From: Streptomyces sp. | GTDB taxonomy: Bacteria; Actinomycetota; Actinomycetes; Streptomycetales; Streptomycetaceae | DNA length: 48,540 nucleotides | NCBI RefSeq assembly: GCF_031181705.1 | Contig: NZ_JAPSKN010000029.1 | Location: 1-48,540 of the forward strand | Direction: 5' to 3' | In this document: positions 29,969 through 39,852 of the stretch, one piece after another | How the letters are laid out: every line of letters begins with the position of its first letter | How positions within the stretch are numbered: position 1 is the first letter of the stretch | Made by a program: the position numbers and the translations under genes | The notes under the pieces: generated by a model | The model's database searches: none | What the model saw: the letters and a program-made list of their open reading frames with translations, nothing else | Told to the model about the DNA's origin: nothing

Positions 29969-30811
29969 ATGGCCAACGTCGTACGTGCCGCTCTGGTCCA
30001 GGCCACCTGGACCGGCGACACCGAGTCCATGGTGGCGAAACACGAGGAGCACGCCCGCGAGGCGGCCCGCCGGGGCGCGAAGATCATCGGGTTCCAGGAA
30101 GTGTTCAACAGCCCCTACTTCTGTCAGGTCGAGGAACCGGAGCACTACCGCTGGGCCGAGCCCGTCCCCGACGGGCCGACCGTGCGGCGCATGCGGGCGC
30201 TCGCCCGCGAGACCGGCATGGTGATCGTCGCGCCGGTGTTCGAGGCCGAGCAGCCCGGTTTCTACTACAACACCGCGGCCGTGATCGACGCCGACGGCAG
30301 CTACCTCGGCAAGTACCGCAAGCACCACATCCCGCAGCTGAAGGGCTTCCGCGAGAAGTACTACTTCAAGCCGGGCAACCTCGGCTGGCCCGTCTTCGAC
30401 ACGGCCGTCGGCAAGGTCGGCGTCTACATCTGCTACGACCGCCACTTCCCGGAGGGCTGGCGCGAACTCGGCCTGGCCGGGGCCCAGCTGGTCTACAACC
30501 CCTCCGCCACGCACCGGAGCCTGTCGGCCCACCTGTGGCGGCTGGAGCAGCCCGCGGCGGCCGTCGCCAACGGCTACTACATCGCCGCGATCAACCGTGT
30601 CGGACAGGAGGAGTACGGCGACAACGACTTCTACGGCACGAGCTACTTCGTCGACCCGCGCGGGCAGTTCGTGGGGGACGTCGCCAGCGACAGCAAGGAG
30701 GAGCTCGTGGTCCGGGACATCGACCTCGACCTGATCGAGGAGGTGCGGCAGACGTGGGCCTTCTACCGCGACCGCCGCCCCGACGCCTACGAAGGGCTGG
30801 TGCGGCCGTGA
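29969..30811 (+). CDS. Nitrilase-superfamily beta-ureidopropionase / N-carbamoyl amidohydrolase, copy 1
   Basis: A 280-residue carbon-nitrogen hydrolase with the complete catalytic triad Glu44 (GFQEVF), Lys118 (GKYRKHHIP) and Cys155 (YICYDRHFPEG), plus the family glutamate in VGQEEYGDNDFYG. It closely resembles beta-ureidopropionases and N-carbamoyl-amino-acid amidohydrolases, which release an amino acid, CO2 and ammonia from N-carbamoyl compounds produced by dihydropyrimidinase or hydantoinase. Start: ATG 29969 has AAGGAG six bases upstream; the longer frame to 29810 is shadow. It is the first gene of an operon with the aminotransferase (overlapping stop and start) and the PucR regulator. 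A close paralog with identically placed catalytic residues lies at 33880. Confidence 0.93.
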   Translation: MANVVRAALVQATWTGDTESMVAKHEEHAREAARRGAKIIGFQEVFNSPYFCQVEEPEHYRWAEPVPDGPTVRRMRALARETGMVIVAPVFEAEQPGFYYNTAAVIDADGSYLGKYRKHHIPQLKGFREKYYFKPGNLGWPVFDTAVGKVGVYICYDRHFPEGWRELGLAGAQLVYNPSATHRSLSAHLWRLEQPAAAVANGYYIAAINRVGQEEYGDNDFYGTSYFVDPRGQFVGDVASDSKEELVVRDIDLDLIEEVRQTWAFYRDRRPDAYEGLVRP

Positions 30812-32097
30812 TGACCCACGACCTGCTGGGCCGCCACCGGGCCGTGCTCCCCGACTGGCTCGCCCTCTACTACGAGGAGCCGATCGAGATCACCCACGGC
30901 GAGGGCCGCCACGTCTGGGACTCCGAGGGCAACCGCTACCTCGACTTCTTCGGCGGCATCCTCACCACCATGACCGCGCACGCGCTGCCCGAGGTGACCA
31001 AGGCGGTGAGCGAGCAGGCCGGGCGGATCATCCACTCCTCGACCCTCTACCTCAACCGCCCGATGGTCGAACTGGCCGAGCGCATCGCCCAGTTGAGCGG
31101 CATCCCGGACGCCCGTGTCTTCTTCACCACCTCCGGCACCGAGGCCAACGACACCGCCCTGCTGCTCGCCACGACGTACCGGCGCAGCAACACCGTCCTG
31201 GCCATGCGCAACAGCTACCACGGCCGCTCCTTCAGCTCCGTCGGCATCACCGGAAACCGCGGCTGGTCCCCGACCTCACTGTCCCCGCTGCAGACGCTGT
31301 ACGTGCACGGCGGCGTGCGCACCCGCGGCCCGTACGCCGAGCTGAGCGACGGCGACTTCATCGCGGCCTGCGTGGACGACCTGGTCGACCTGCTGGGCCA
31401 CACCCGTGCGCCGGCCGCGCTGATCGCCGAGCCCATCCAGGGCGTCGGCGGCTTCACCTCCCCGCCGGACGGGCTCTACGCCGCCTTCCGCGAGGTGCTG
31501 CACGAGCGCGGCATCCTGTGGATCGCCGACGAGGTGCAGACCGGCTGGGGCCGCACCGGCGAGCACTTCTGGGGCTGGCAGGCCCACGGGCAGCACGGAC
31601 CGCCGGACATCATGACCTTCGCCAAGGGCATCGGCAACGGCATGTCCATCGGCGGGGTCGTCGCCCGCGCCGAGATCATGAACTGCCTGGACTCCAACAG
31701 CATCTCGACCTTCGGCGGCACCCAGATCACCATGGCGGCGGGCCTCGCCAACCTCAACTACCTGCTGGAACACGACCTCCAGGGCAACGCCCGACGCGTG
31801 GGCGGTCTGCTCATCGAACGGCTGCGGGCCGCCGCCGCCCAGGTCCCGGCCGTCCGGGAGGTCCGCGGCCGCGGCCTCGTGATCGGCATCGAGATCACCA
31901 GACCGGGCACCGACGAGGCCGACCCGGCGACCGCGGCGGCCGTCCTGGAGGCGGCCCGCGAGGGCGGCCTGCTGATCGGCAAGGGCGGCGGCCACAACAC
32001 CAGCTCCCTGCGCGTGGCCCCGCCCCTGTCCCTCAACGTCGCGGAGGCCGAGGAGGGTGCCGCGATCCTCGAGAACGCTCTGCGGAGCATCACGTAG
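30811..32097 (+). CDS. Class III PLP-dependent aminotransferase (beta-alanine/omega-aminotransferase-like)
   Basis: A 428-residue fold-type I aminotransferase of class III. The PLP-phosphate region TSGTEANDTALLLAT, Asp240 in LWIADEVQTGWGRTG that contacts the pyridine nitrogen, and Schiff-base Lys272 in MTFAKGIGNGM are intact. In this operon it probably transaminates the product of the ureidopropionase (beta-alanine or another amino acid) to a semialdehyde, analogous to PydD/AGXT2-type enzymes (inference). Start: ATG 30811 overlaps the last base of the upstream TGA stop; GTG 30808 is also possible. The PucR gene follows after 28 bases. Confidence 0.92.
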   Translation: MTHDLLGRHRAVLPDWLALYYEEPIEITHGEGRHVWDSEGNRYLDFFGGILTTMTAHALPEVTKAVSEQAGRIIHSSTLYLNRPMVELAERIAQLSGIPDARVFFTTSGTEANDTALLLATTYRRSNTVLAMRNSYHGRSFSSVGITGNRGWSPTSLSPLQTLYVHGGVRTRGPYAELSDGDFIAACVDDLVDLLGHTRAPAALIAEPIQGVGGFTSPPDGLYAAFREVLHERGILWIADEVQTGWGRTGEHFWGWQAHGQHGPPDIMTFAKGIGNGMSIGGVVARAEIMNCLDSNSISTFGGTQITMAAGLANLNYLLEHDLQGNARRVGGLLIERLRAAAAQVPAVREVRGRGLVIGIEITRPGTDEADPATAAAVLEAAREGGLLIGKGGGHNTSSLRVAPPLSLNVAEAEEGAAILENALRSIT

Positions 32098-32125
32098 CGG
32101 TGGACCGAACAAGGGAACCGACACC

Positions 32126-33724
32126 ATGACCATCACCTTGGATCCCCCGGAACCGGCCCTGTCGGTCCGGCAGGTCCTGGCCCTGGAGCGGGTGCTCGCC
32201 GGGGAGCCCGAGGTGGTGGCCGGTGCCGGCCACCTCGACCGGCCCGTGCGGTGGGTGCACGTCGCCGAGGCCGCCGACGTCGGGGTCATGCTCAGCGGCG
32301 GCGAGATGGTCCTCACCACCGGCGTGCTGCTCGCCGGCGACGAGGACAAGCAGGCCGAGTACGTGCGCTCGCTGCACCGCGCCGAGGCGGCGGCGGTCGT
32401 CCTCGGACTCGGCCGGGCCTTCCCCTCCCCGCCGGACGTGATGCGCCGGGCCGCCGAGCGGTGCGGGCTGCCGATGGTCGTGCTGCACCGGCCCTTCCCC
32501 TTCGCCGAACTGACCGAGGAGGTCCAGTCCCGGCTGGTGCGGCGCAAGTTCGCCGCCGTCAGCCTCTCCGAGGCCGTCCGCACCGAACTCACCGCCCTCA
32601 TCACCGCGGGCGCCCCGCTGCAGCGCCTGCTCGACGAGGTCGCCCGGCACAGCGCCTGCCCGGTCGTCGTCACCAACCTCGCCCACCGCGTCCTCGGCAC
32701 GGCGGGGGAGCGGCCCGCGGTCGACGACGTGCTGCGCGACTGGGAGCGCATCGCCCGGCAGGCATGGGGGCACCGCCCAGGACGCTCAGGCACTGGGGCA
32801 GGCGCCGGGGGCGACGGCTGGATCCGGGCCGAACTCGGCGGGCGCGGGGAGCGCTGGGGCCGGATCGTGCTGTGCGGCTACCGCGGTGACACCGCCACCG
32901 GACGGCTGCTGGCCGACCGTGCCGCCGAGGCCCTCGTCCTGCACCGCATGCTCGGCGGGGGCGCCGGGTGCTCCTGGGAGGAGCAGTCCGCGCAGGGCCT
33001 GCTGACCGACCTGGTCAGCGGCGTCGTACCGGCGCGGCACCTGTTGCCCCGGGCACGGGCGGCCGGACTGCCGGTCAACCGGCGGACGTTCGTGCCGCTG
33101 GTCGTCCGCGACGGCGACGTCGCCCGCCTGGAACGGCTGCTGCGGCTGCTCGGTCTGTCCGGGCTGGTCGCCGAACTCGCCGATGGCGCCACCGCCGTGC
33201 TGCTCAGCCTCGCCCGCGACCAGGACGCGGGCGCCCTCGCCACGCACTTCGCGACCCGGCTGCGCACGGAGTCCGGCACGGACGGCACGGTCGTCGCGGC
33301 GGCCGAACCCCGTCTCGCCTGGGACGACGTGCCCACCGGCCTGCGCGAGGCCCAGCACGTCGCGGACGCCGTCGCCGGCTCCTCCGCCGCCCTCGACCTG
33401 CCCCCGGTGGTCCGCCTCAGGGACGTCCACCTGCGCGGGCTGATCCGCCTGCTGCGGGACGACCCGCACGTGCAGTCCTTCGCGGAGCGGGAACTGGACG
33501 GGCTGCTGTGCGAGGCGGACAGGGACCTGCTGTCCGTGCTGCGCACCTACCTCGCCACCGGCCGCAACAAGTCCCGCACCGCCCAGCTCCACCACGTCTC
33601 CCGGCCGGCCCTGTACCGCCGCCTGGAGGCGATACAGGTCCGCCTCGGGGTGGACCTCGACGACTTCGAGCAGGCCGCCTCGGTGCACATCGCACTCCTC
33701 GCGCACGACGCGCAACACCACTGA
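32126..33724 (+). CDS. PucR-family transcriptional regulator
   Basis: A 532-residue regulator. The N-terminal PucR/purine-catabolism domain spans about residues 13-140 (VRQVLALERVLAGEPEVVAG, VRWVHVAEAADVGVMLSGGE). A variable middle section with a short Gly/Ala-rich insert (GTGAGAGGDGW) follows. The C-terminal PucR helix-turn-helix is LLSVLRTYLATGRNKSRTAQ followed by LHHVSRPALYRRLEAIQ. Family members sense purine or pyrimidine breakdown products, often activating catabolic genes. It sits between the two halves of the catabolic cluster, and direct repeats upstream of the gene at 33880 are candidate binding sites. Start ATG 32126, with AAGGGA about 10 bases upstream. Confidence 0.93.
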   Translation: MTITLDPPEPALSVRQVLALERVLAGEPEVVAGAGHLDRPVRWVHVAEAADVGVMLSGGEMVLTTGVLLAGDEDKQAEYVRSLHRAEAAAVVLGLGRAFPSPPDVMRRAAERCGLPMVVLHRPFPFAELTEEVQSRLVRRKFAAVSLSEAVRTELTALITAGAPLQRLLDEVARHSACPVVVTNLAHRVLGTAGERPAVDDVLRDWERIARQAWGHRPGRSGTGAGAGGDGWIRAELGGRGERWGRIVLCGYRGDTATGRLLADRAAEALVLHRMLGGGAGCSWEEQSAQGLLTDLVSGVVPARHLLPRARAAGLPVNRRTFVPLVVRDGDVARLERLLRLLGLSGLVAELADGATAVLLSLARDQDAGALATHFATRLRTESGTDGTVVAAAEPRLAWDDVPTGLREAQHVADAVAGSSAALDLPPVVRLRDVHLRGLIRLLRDDPHVQSFAERELDGLLCEADRDLLSVLRTYLATGRNKSRTAQLHHVSRPALYRRLEAIQVRLGVDLDDFEQAASVHIALLAHDAQHH

Positions 33725-33774
33725 AACACGCAACCACCTGGGAAAACGGCGGTGAAACATGGGCCTTCGCGAGA

Positions 33775-33850
33775 GTGACACGGTGGCACGCCGCACGCCC
33801 CGAGACGTGACACGGTGCCACTCAAAGAGGGCGTCCCGGCTTCCTAGGCT
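33775..33850 (+). promoter_or_regulatory. Direct-repeat operator and promoter of the hydantoinase operon
   Basis: GTGACACGGTGGCAC at 33775-33789 and GTGACACGGTGCCAC at 33807-33821 differ at one base and start 32 bases apart, about three helical turns. Each is itself an imperfect palindrome of GTG/CAC triplets. A -10-like TAGGCT follows at 33845-33850. Placement upstream of the promoter fits an activator site, most simply for the neighbouring PucR protein. Confidence 0.6.
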
Positions 33851-33879
33851 CACGGCACACCGAGCGACCGGAGGTCCCG

Positions 33880-34722
33880 ATGAGCCGAGTGATCCGTGCC
33901 GCCGTCTTCCAGACCGCCTGGACGGGCGACAAGGAGTCGATGATCCAGGTCCACGAGCAGGCGGCCCGCGACGCCGCCGCGCAGGGCGCCCAAGTCCTCT
34001 GCTTCCAGGAGCTGTTCTACGGCCCGTACTTCTGCCAGGTGCAGGACCCGGCCTTCTACGAGTACGCCGAGCAGATCCCCGAGGGCCCGATCGTCCGCCG
34101 CTTCCAGGCCCTGGCGAGGGAACTGGGCCTCGTCCTGGTGCTGCCGATGTACGAGGAGGAGCAGCCCGGCGTCCTGTACAACACCGCCGCCGTGATCGAC
34201 GCGGACGGCACCTACCTCGGCAAGTACCGCAAGACGCACATCCCGCAAGTACGCGGGTTCTGGGAGAAGTTCTACTTCCGTCCGGGCAACTCCGGCTGGC
34301 CGGTCTTCGACACGGCGGTCGGCCGGGTCGGCGTCTACATCTGCTACGACCGGCACTTCCCGGAGGGCTGGCGGGCGCTGGGCCTCGCGGGTGCCGAACT
34401 CGTCTTCAACCCCTCCGCCACCTCCCGGGGCCTGTCCGGCTACCTCTGGCAGCTGGAGCAGCCGGCGGCGGCCGTGGCCAACGAGTACTTCATCGGCGCG
34501 ATCAACCGGGTCGGCGTGGAGGAGTACGGCGACAACGACTTCTACGGCACCTCGTACTTCGTCGACCCCGAGGCCCGGTTCGTCGGCGAGGTGGCGGGCG
34601 ACAAGGCGCCCGAACTGGTCGTCCGCGACCTGGACCTGGCCAGGCTCCGCGAGGTCCGCGACCGCTGGCAGTTCTACCGGGACCGGGCGCCCGCCACGTA
34701 CGGTCCGCTGACGGACCTCTAG
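33880..34722 (+). CDS. Nitrilase-superfamily beta-ureidopropionase / N-carbamoyl amidohydrolase, copy 2
   Basis: A 280-residue paralog of the product at 29969, of the same length and with catalytic Glu44 (CFQELF), Lys118 (KYRKTHIP) and Cys155 (YICYDRHFPEG) at identical positions. Differences cluster around substrate-facing segments, for example QELFYGPYFCQVQDPAFYEY versus QEVFNSPYFCQVEEPEHYRW and the FIGAINRVGVEEYG region. This implies distinct N-carbamoyl substrates or regulation. Start ATG 33880 has GGAGG seven bases upstream. It heads an operon with hydantoinase and the LLM oxidoreductase. Its TAG stop is the beginning of a dispersed repeat. Confidence 0.93.
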   Translation: MSRVIRAAVFQTAWTGDKESMIQVHEQAARDAAAQGAQVLCFQELFYGPYFCQVQDPAFYEYAEQIPEGPIVRRFQALARELGLVLVLPMYEEEQPGVLYNTAAVIDADGTYLGKYRKTHIPQVRGFWEKFYFRPGNSGWPVFDTAVGRVGVYICYDRHFPEGWRALGLAGAELVFNPSATSRGLSGYLWQLEQPAAAVANEYFIGAINRVGVEEYGDNDFYGTSYFVDPEARFVGEVAGDKAPELVVRDLDLARLREVRDRWQFYRDRAPATYGPLTDL

Positions 34723-34791
34723 GGGCGCGGGGCCGTATGCGATATGCGGCTGCCGCCGCGTGCGCGCGACCAGCCACGACGAACCCGCACG
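34720..34791 (+). repeat. Dispersed Streptomyces intergenic repeat, copy 3 (long form)
   Basis: Starting at the TAG stop codon, TAGGGGCGCGGGG is followed by ATGCGGCTGCCGCCGCGTG and GCGCGACCAGCCACGACG. This is the longer version of an element that I recall as very frequent between Streptomyces genes. GCGGC-type inner arms allow hairpin formation. It fills almost the whole gap before the hydantoinase gene. Confidence 0.6.
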
Positions 34792-34813
34792 TATCCACAT
34801 TGAGGAGCGCCCG

Positions 34814-36199
34814 ATGACCCGAACACTGATCCACGGCGGTCTAGTCATCACAGCTTCCGACGAAGTCCACGCCGACGTCCTGATCGAAGACGGCCGCATC
34901 GCCGCCCTGGCCGCGCCCGGAGTTCTCACCGCCGACCGCACCATCGACGCCGCCGGAAAGTACGTCATCCCCGGCGGCGTCGACGCCCACACCCACATGG
35001 AGCTGCCCTTCGGCGGCACCTTCGCCTCCGACACCTTCGAGACCGGCACCCGCGCCGCCGCCTGGGGCGGCACGACGACGATCATCGACTTCGCCGTGCA
35101 GAGCGTCGGCCACGGTCTGCGCGAGGGCCTCGACGCCTGGCACGCCAAGGCGGAGGGCAACTGCGCGGTCGACTACGGCTTCCACATGATCGTCTCCGAC
35201 GTCAACGAGGACACGCTCAAGGAGATGGACCTGCTGGTCGAGGAGGGCGTCACCTCCTTCAAGCAGTTCATGGCCTACCCGGGCGTCTTCTACAGCGACG
35301 ACGGCCAGATCCTGCGCGCCATGCAGCGCTCCGCCGACAACGGCGGCCTGATCATGATGCACGCCGAGAACGGCATCGCCATCGACGTCCTGGTCGAACA
35401 GGCCCTGGCCCGCGGCGAGACCGACCCGCGCTTCCACGGCGAGGTCCGCAAGGCCCTGCTGGAGGCCGAGGCCACCCACCGTGCCATCCGGCTCGCGCAG
35501 GTGGCCGGCGCTCCCCTCTACGTCGTGCACGTCTCGGCGATGGAGGCGGTCGCCGAACTGGCCCGGGCCCGCGACGAGGGGCTGCCCGTCTTCGGCGAGA
35601 CCTGCCCGCAGTATCTGTTCCTGTCCACCGACAACCTCGCCGAGCCGGACTTCGAGGGCGCCAAGTACGTGTGCAGCACGCCCCTGCGCCCCCGCGAGCA
35701 CCAGGCGAAGCTCTGGCAGGGCCTGCGCACGAACGACCTCCAGGTCGTCTCCACCGACCACTGCCCCTTCTGCTTCACCGGCCAGAAGGAACTCGGCCGC
35801 GGCGACTTCTCCAAGATCCCCAACGGCCTGCCGGGCGTGGAGAACCGCATGGACCTGCTCCACCAGGCCGTCGTCGACGGGCACATCAGCCGCCGCCGCT
35901 GGATCGAGATCGCCTGTGCCACCCCGGCCCGCATGTTCGGCCTCTACCCCAAGAAGGGCACCATCGCGCCGGGCGCCGACGCCGACGTGGTGATCTACGA
36001 CCCGCACGCCGAGCAGGTCATCTCGGCCGAGACCCACCACATGAACGTCGACTACTCGGCGTACGAGGGCAGGCGGGTCACCGGCCGGGTCGAGACGGTG
36101 TTCTCGCGCGGCGTCCCCGTCGTCACCGAGCGGGAGTACACCGGGCACGCCGGACACGGCGTCTTCATCCCGCGTTCGACTTGTCAGTACCTCGACTAG
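34814..36199 (+). CDS. hydA: Dihydropyrimidinase / D-hydantoinase
   Basis: A 461-residue cyclic amidohydrolase that hydrolyses dihydrouracil, dihydrothymine or 5-substituted hydantoins to N-carbamoyl amino acids. The dinuclear metal site is complete and at the canonical positions: His59 and His61 (DAHTHME), carbamylated Lys150 (SFKQFMAY), His183 (MMHAENG), His239 (VVHVSA) and Asp315 (STDHCPF). Tyr155 is the transition-state tyrosine. Start ATG 34814 follows GAGGAG. The product would feed directly to the two N-carbamoyl amidohydrolases of this cluster. The next gene starts 11 bases after the stop, so it is in the same operon. Confidence 0.96.
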   Translation: MTRTLIHGGLVITASDEVHADVLIEDGRIAALAAPGVLTADRTIDAAGKYVIPGGVDAHTHMELPFGGTFASDTFETGTRAAAWGGTTTIIDFAVQSVGHGLREGLDAWHAKAEGNCAVDYGFHMIVSDVNEDTLKEMDLLVEEGVTSFKQFMAYPGVFYSDDGQILRAMQRSADNGGLIMMHAENGIAIDVLVEQALARGETDPRFHGEVRKALLEAEATHRAIRLAQVAGAPLYVVHVSAMEAVAELARARDEGLPVFGETCPQYLFLSTDNLAEPDFEGAKYVCSTPLRPREHQAKLWQGLRTNDLQVVSTDHCPFCFTGQKELGRGDFSKIPNGLPGVENRMDLLHQAVVDGHISRRRWIEIACATPARMFGLYPKKGTIAPGADADVVIYDPHAEQVISAETHHMNVDYSAYEGRRVTGRVETVFSRGVPVVTEREYTGHAGHGVFIPRSTCQYLD

Positions 36200-36210
36200 G
36201 AGTGGTGGGC

Positions 36211-37233
36211 ATGGACTTCGGACTCGTCCTGCAGACCGACCCGCCGGCCTCGCGGGTGATCAGCCTGATGAAGCGCGCGGAACGCAACGGCTTCACCCAC
36301 GGCTGGACCTTCGACTCCGCCGTGCTGTGGCAGGAGCCGTTCGTGATCTACAGCCAGATCCTGGCCAACACCACGAAACTCAAGGTCGGGCCCATGGTGA
36401 CCAACCCGGGCACCCGCACCTGGGAGGTCACCGCCTCCACCTTCGCCACCCTCAACGACATGTTCGGCAACCGCACCGTCTGCGGCATCGGCCGCGGCGA
36501 CTCAGCGATGCGCGTGGCCGGACGCAAACCCAACACCCTGGCCCGGATCAGCGACGCCATGCGGGTCATCCGGGCCCTCGGCAGCGGCCGGGAGGCCGAC
36601 CTCGGCGGCGGCAGCGTCGTCCGCTTCCCGTGGATCAAGCCGGACGCCGAACTGCCCGTGTGGATGGCCGCGTACGGCCCCAAGGCCCTGAAGATGGCCG
36701 GCGAGGAGGCGGACGGGTTCATCCTCCAGCTGGCCGACCTGTACCTGACCGAGTACATGGTCAAGGCCGTGAAGGACGCGGCCGTCGCCGCCGGACGCGA
36801 CCCGTCGGAGGTGACCGTCTGCGTGGCCGCCCCCGCCTACGTCACCGAGGACGACTCGCCCGAGGCGCTCGCCCACGCGCGCGAGCAGTGCCGCTGGTTC
36901 GGCGGCATGGTCGGCAACCACGTGGCCGACCTGGTCTCCAAGTACGGCGAGCACTCGGCTGCCGTCCCGGACGAACTCACCGCCTACATCAAGGCCCGCC
37001 AGGGCTACGACTACTCCCATCACGGCCGCGCCGGAAACCCGGACACCCGGTTCGTGCCCGACGAGATCGTCGACCGGTTCTGCCTGATCGGACCGGTGGA
37101 GCGGCACGTCGAGAAACTGAACGCACTGCGCGAACTCGGCGTGGACCAGTTCGCCGTCTACGACATGCACGACGCGCAGGAAGCCGTGATCGACGCCTAC
37201 GGATCCCGGGTGATCCCAGCCCTCCACGACTGA
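36211..37233 (+). CDS. LLM-class flavin/F420-dependent oxidoreductase (TIGR03842-like)
   Basis: A 340-residue luciferase-like monooxygenase-fold oxidoreductase. Features are MDFGLVLQTDPPASRVISLM at the start, FDSAVLWQEPFVIYSQILA, LKVGPMVTNPGTRTWEVTAS, the flavin-phosphate region CGIGRGDSAMRVAGRKP and PVWMAAYGPKALKMAGEEAD. I associate it with TIGR03842, which I recall as linked to dihydropyrimidinase genes (not checked). The cofactor may be F420 or FMN. With no dihydropyrimidine dehydrogenase in the cluster, it is the candidate redox enzyme for the nucleobase or hydantoin ring. Start ATG 36211 has AGGAG eight bases upstream. A strong hairpin follows the gene. Confidence 0.9.
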   Translation: MDFGLVLQTDPPASRVISLMKRAERNGFTHGWTFDSAVLWQEPFVIYSQILANTTKLKVGPMVTNPGTRTWEVTASTFATLNDMFGNRTVCGIGRGDSAMRVAGRKPNTLARISDAMRVIRALGSGREADLGGGSVVRFPWIKPDAELPVWMAAYGPKALKMAGEEADGFILQLADLYLTEYMVKAVKDAAVAAGRDPSEVTVCVAAPAYVTEDDSPEALAHAREQCRWFGGMVGNHVADLVSKYGEHSAAVPDELTAYIKARQGYDYSHHGRAGNPDTRFVPDEIVDRFCLIGPVERHVEKLNALRELGVDQFAVYDMHDAQEAVIDAYGSRVIPALHD

Positions 37234-37260
37234 CCCCTGTCGCGCACACCCCTTTCGACT

Positions 37261-37287
37261 CCCCCTTCCCCCGGCCCGGGAAGGGGG
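37261..37287 (+). terminator. Hairpin terminator or attenuator before the permease gene
   Basis: CCCCCTTCCC at 37261-37270 pairs perfectly with GGGAAGGGGG at 37278-37287 over a 7-base loop. It follows the LLM oxidoreductase stop by 27 bases and precedes the permease ATG by 80 bases. It either ends the hydantoinase transcript or tunes read-through into the transporter. Confidence 0.7.
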
Positions 37288-37367
37288 CGCAGGACGCTCC
37301 CGGGCGCACCCCCCGTCGGCATCACCCGCACGGCCATTCCCGTCCCACCTCCCGATTGGCCCGGCCC

Positions 37368-38897
<1,530 letters not shown>

Positions 38898-38916
38898 CCG
38901 CCGCGCTGGAGGGCGC

Positions 38917-39585
38917 TCAGCCCTTCTCGCTCTCCAGCGCGGCCACGGCCTCCTTCGCGGCCCTGATGGCGCCCTTGTTGACGGTGTCCGTGTCCGGCGC
39001 CTTCTTCGACTCGAAGTCACTGCCGTTGTAGGTGATCGTCACCAGCGCGTTGGAGGCGCGGGCGATCACGACGCCCTCGCGGGTCTGCTGCTTGTCCTCG
39101 GTGGTGAGGTTCACGACGGAGTACGCGCTGTCTCCCAGACCGGGGACGGCCCCGCCGCCGCTCTTCCGCTCCACCTGTTCCCGGTACGACTTCTCGGCCG
39201 CCTCGTCCGACGCCATCACCTCGTAGGACACGTCGAGCCACCGGTAGTCGTAGCCCTTGAGCGCGTTCCAGGAGCAGGTCCGGCGCAGCTTCGCGTCCGT
39301 GGACGGAATCTCCTTGCCGGCCGGCCTGGCGCCCGGCACCAGCGACTCGATCGTCTCCTTCGCGACGCTCTCGCACGGCGCGGGCGCCGCCGCGTACGTC
39401 TTCGACTCCGTCGACGTCGAGGGAGTGGAGGCGGACCGGGTCTCGGTCCTCTCCTCGGCCGGCTTGTGCTGGGCGGCACTCGGCGCGGCGAGCGGACCGG
39501 ACGACAGCGCCCAGCCCGCCGCGGCGAGCACGGCCACCGGCGACAGGCGTGCGGTCAGGGCCAGGGGAAGGGGTAGGGAACGCAC
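38917..39585 (-). CDS. Secreted DUF3558-like protein
   Basis: A 222-residue exported protein. A signal peptide (about 1-38: basic and leucine-rich start, VAVLAAAGWALSSGPLAAPS) is followed by a Ser/Thr-rich linker and a globular domain. That domain has two cysteines, CESVAKETIESLVPG and RRTCSWNALKG, spaced as in DUF3558 lipoprotein-type domains (similarity by eye). There is no lipobox cysteine, so it is probably released or anchored by the uncleaved signal. It is convergent with the NCS1 permease gene (19 bases apart) and unlikely to be related to it. Start GTG 39585 follows GAGAAGG. Function unknown. Confidence 0.8.
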   Translation of the reverse strand: MRSLPLPLALTARLSPVAVLAAAGWALSSGPLAAPSAAQHKPAEERTETRSASTPSTSTESKTYAAAPAPCESVAKETIESLVPGARPAGKEIPSTDAKLRRTCSWNALKGYDYRWLDVSYEVMASDEAAEKSYREQVERKSGGGAVPGLGDSAYSVVNLTTEDKQQTREGVVIARASNALVTITYNGSDFESKKAPDTDTVNKGAIRAAKEAVAALESEKG

Positions 39586-39852
39586 GGCGCCCTTCTCGTG
39601 GGGGACGGACGGTGCGGAACGGGTCCGCACGGCGGACGGGGACGACAGTGTCACACGAGTCCCTGTGGGGCGGAAGTGCGAACTCGCTGCGTGGTGGCGC
39701 GGTGACGGGGGCTCACCACGGACGCCTGTGATTCCGGTCGTTTGCGCGGCGGGTGGGGGATTTGCGCACCCGCTCCGGCGCCCGGGTTTTGTCGGGGCCG
39801 CGACAGGGGGAAGGGGACGGGTGGCGCACGACGACGAGAGGTGACCAGCCGC

